NCBI GenBank assembly: GCA_945872285.1
Contig: CAMBZR010000041.1
Coordinates: 1 to 27,266, forward strand
Origin: Bordetella parapertussis
GTDB lineage: Bacteria > Pseudomonadota > Gammaproteobacteria > Burkholderiales > Burkholderiaceae_B
Reading direction: 5' to 3'
Length of the DNA stretch: 27,266 nucleotides
Shown here piece by piece: positions 26,603 through 27,266 of the stretch. Position 1 is the stretch's first letter; every line of letters starts with the position of its first letter. The notes beneath the pieces were generated by a model, which saw only the letters and a list, made by a program, of their open reading frames with translations, was not told where the DNA came from and did no database searches. The translations under genes were made by a program, and so were the position numbers.

Positions 26603-27266
26603 GGCAATCCACTGGCTTGACCAAACACTCGATGCAGCGCTCTTGTAAAGTGTGGATGCTCTTGGTGCTGCTGAGTGTTTGTACAAGCGCGCAGGCACAA
26701 ATCTGCGAAGCTCGGTTTTTTCATAACGGTGGCGTGATTGAGATTGGTGGCTCGGGCATGTTGAATGTCTCGGCCAAGTTGACTTTTAGTCAGGTTAAAA
26801 AAACTTCAAATACAGTGTGTCAGGCGCAGGTCAACGGCTTCGCCAAATATGCGCTGATGAGTTTTTTAAGTGGTGCGAACGACATCGACCACGTGTTGAG
26901 TGTGAATGGCAACAAGACAAGCGTGGCAAACGCTCGCCCCGGCAAGGCGGCGGACACGGCAACTTTTGATGTGCAATTGCTTGGGCTATTTGGTTTTGGG
27001 GCGCCCATTCAGACCGCTGGACAAAAGTTCGCCGCGCAGTCTTACACTTTGGCGGTGGGTGATCCCAAACGCGGCCCAACCACACCTGTTGGCGTGCGGA
27101 TGGGCGAAAAAACGGTAGGCGCACAGCAATCGATCCAGACCGCCGTCGGTAAGTTGCAATGCTGGCCGGTGCGCTATGCACGCAGTACCGATGCGACAAC
27201 CGCACAAGTGCAGGGCATGGTGCTACCGATCCCGTCGATTCCATCGCAAGTGACCGATTGGTTTTG
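26599..27266 (+). CDS. Exported hypothetical protein coupled to dacB (cut by window edge)
   Basis: This frame opens with an ATG overlapping the dacB stop (ATGA) and is still open at the window end, so at least 222 residues are visible. A signal peptide (hydrophobic VWMLLVLLSVC, likely cleavage after TSAQA) is followed by a mature part starting QICEARFFHNGG. It has cysteines near residues 36, 74 and 189 and no further membrane segment. It reads as a beta-rich periplasmic or outer-membrane-associated protein. I do not recognise a family. Tight coupling to dacB suggests an envelope role, which is inference. An in-frame ATG at 26632 is an alternative start. Confidence 0.8.
   Translation, partial: MRQSTGLTKHSMQRSCKVWMLLVLLSVCTSAQAQICEARFFHNGGVIEIGGSGMLNVSAKLTFSQVKKTSNTVCQAQVNGFAKYALMSFLSGANDIDHVLSVNGNKTSVANARPGKAADTATFDVQLLGLFGFGAPIQTAGQKFAAQSYTLAVGDPKRGPTTPVGVRMGEKTVGAQQSIQTAVGKLQCWPVRYARSTDATTAQVQGMVLPIPSIPSQVTDWF

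Overview
The window reads as chromosome of a betaproteobacterium, most likely Burkholderiales and Alcaligenaceae-like. This rests on protein character, moderate GC and the two housekeeping blocks on the right: queA-tgt-yajC-secD-secF, and miaB-phoH-ybeY-corC-lnt ending in a COG3146 acetyltransferase gene. I could run no database search, so the family-level placement is inference.

Left part (1-10.2 kb) is mixed metabolism and stress. A truncated enolase-superfamily (MR/MLE) gene at the edge is divergent from an amidohydrolase_2 (lactonase-like) gene and a glutathione S-transferase gene. slyX and a small upstream ORF face back toward them. Next is a two-gene arsenate-resistance unit: ArsJ-associated GAPDH plus the ArsJ exporter. 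GAPDH makes 1-arseno-3-phosphoglycerate and ArsJ extrudes it. Its upstream region carries a good match to a PhoB box at the classical distance from a -10, and no arsR is visible. Then come a small membrane protein with a TTG start, an MFS transporter paired with a second GST, a secreted FGE-sulfatase-fold protein next to a DUF442 phosphatase-like protein, a universal stress protein, and a Prx5-type peroxiredoxin closed by a strong hairpin terminator.

Middle part (10.2-12.5 kb) is a small accessory-looking stretch. It holds a self-inhibited (class II) Fic AMP-transferase whose promoter is covered by 13-bp repeats and which appears to be leaderless, a 67-aa coiled-coil/membrane protein, and a doubtful 41-codon ORF. 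It ends at a minus-strand tRNA operon, Ala(GGC)-Glu(TTC)-Asp(GTC), with a clear promoter and terminator.

Right part (12.5-27.3 kb) is core housekeeping on the minus strand: RNA modification (miaB, queA, tgt), rRNA maturation (ybeY), PhoH ATPase, CorC, lipoprotein acylation (lnt) and Sec translocon accessory proteins (secD, secF, yajC). Several neighbours are joined by 4-nt ATGA overlaps. At the far right, dacB (PBP4) diverges from queA and is ATGA-coupled to an unrecognised exported protein that runs off the window.

The most promising leads are the Pho-type promoter on the arsJ operon, the operator-like repeats and leaderless start of fic, and the FGE-fold protein lacking the FGE cysteines. 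I see no CRISPR array, prophage or intact insertion sequence. No stretch longer than about 300 bases lacks a gene.
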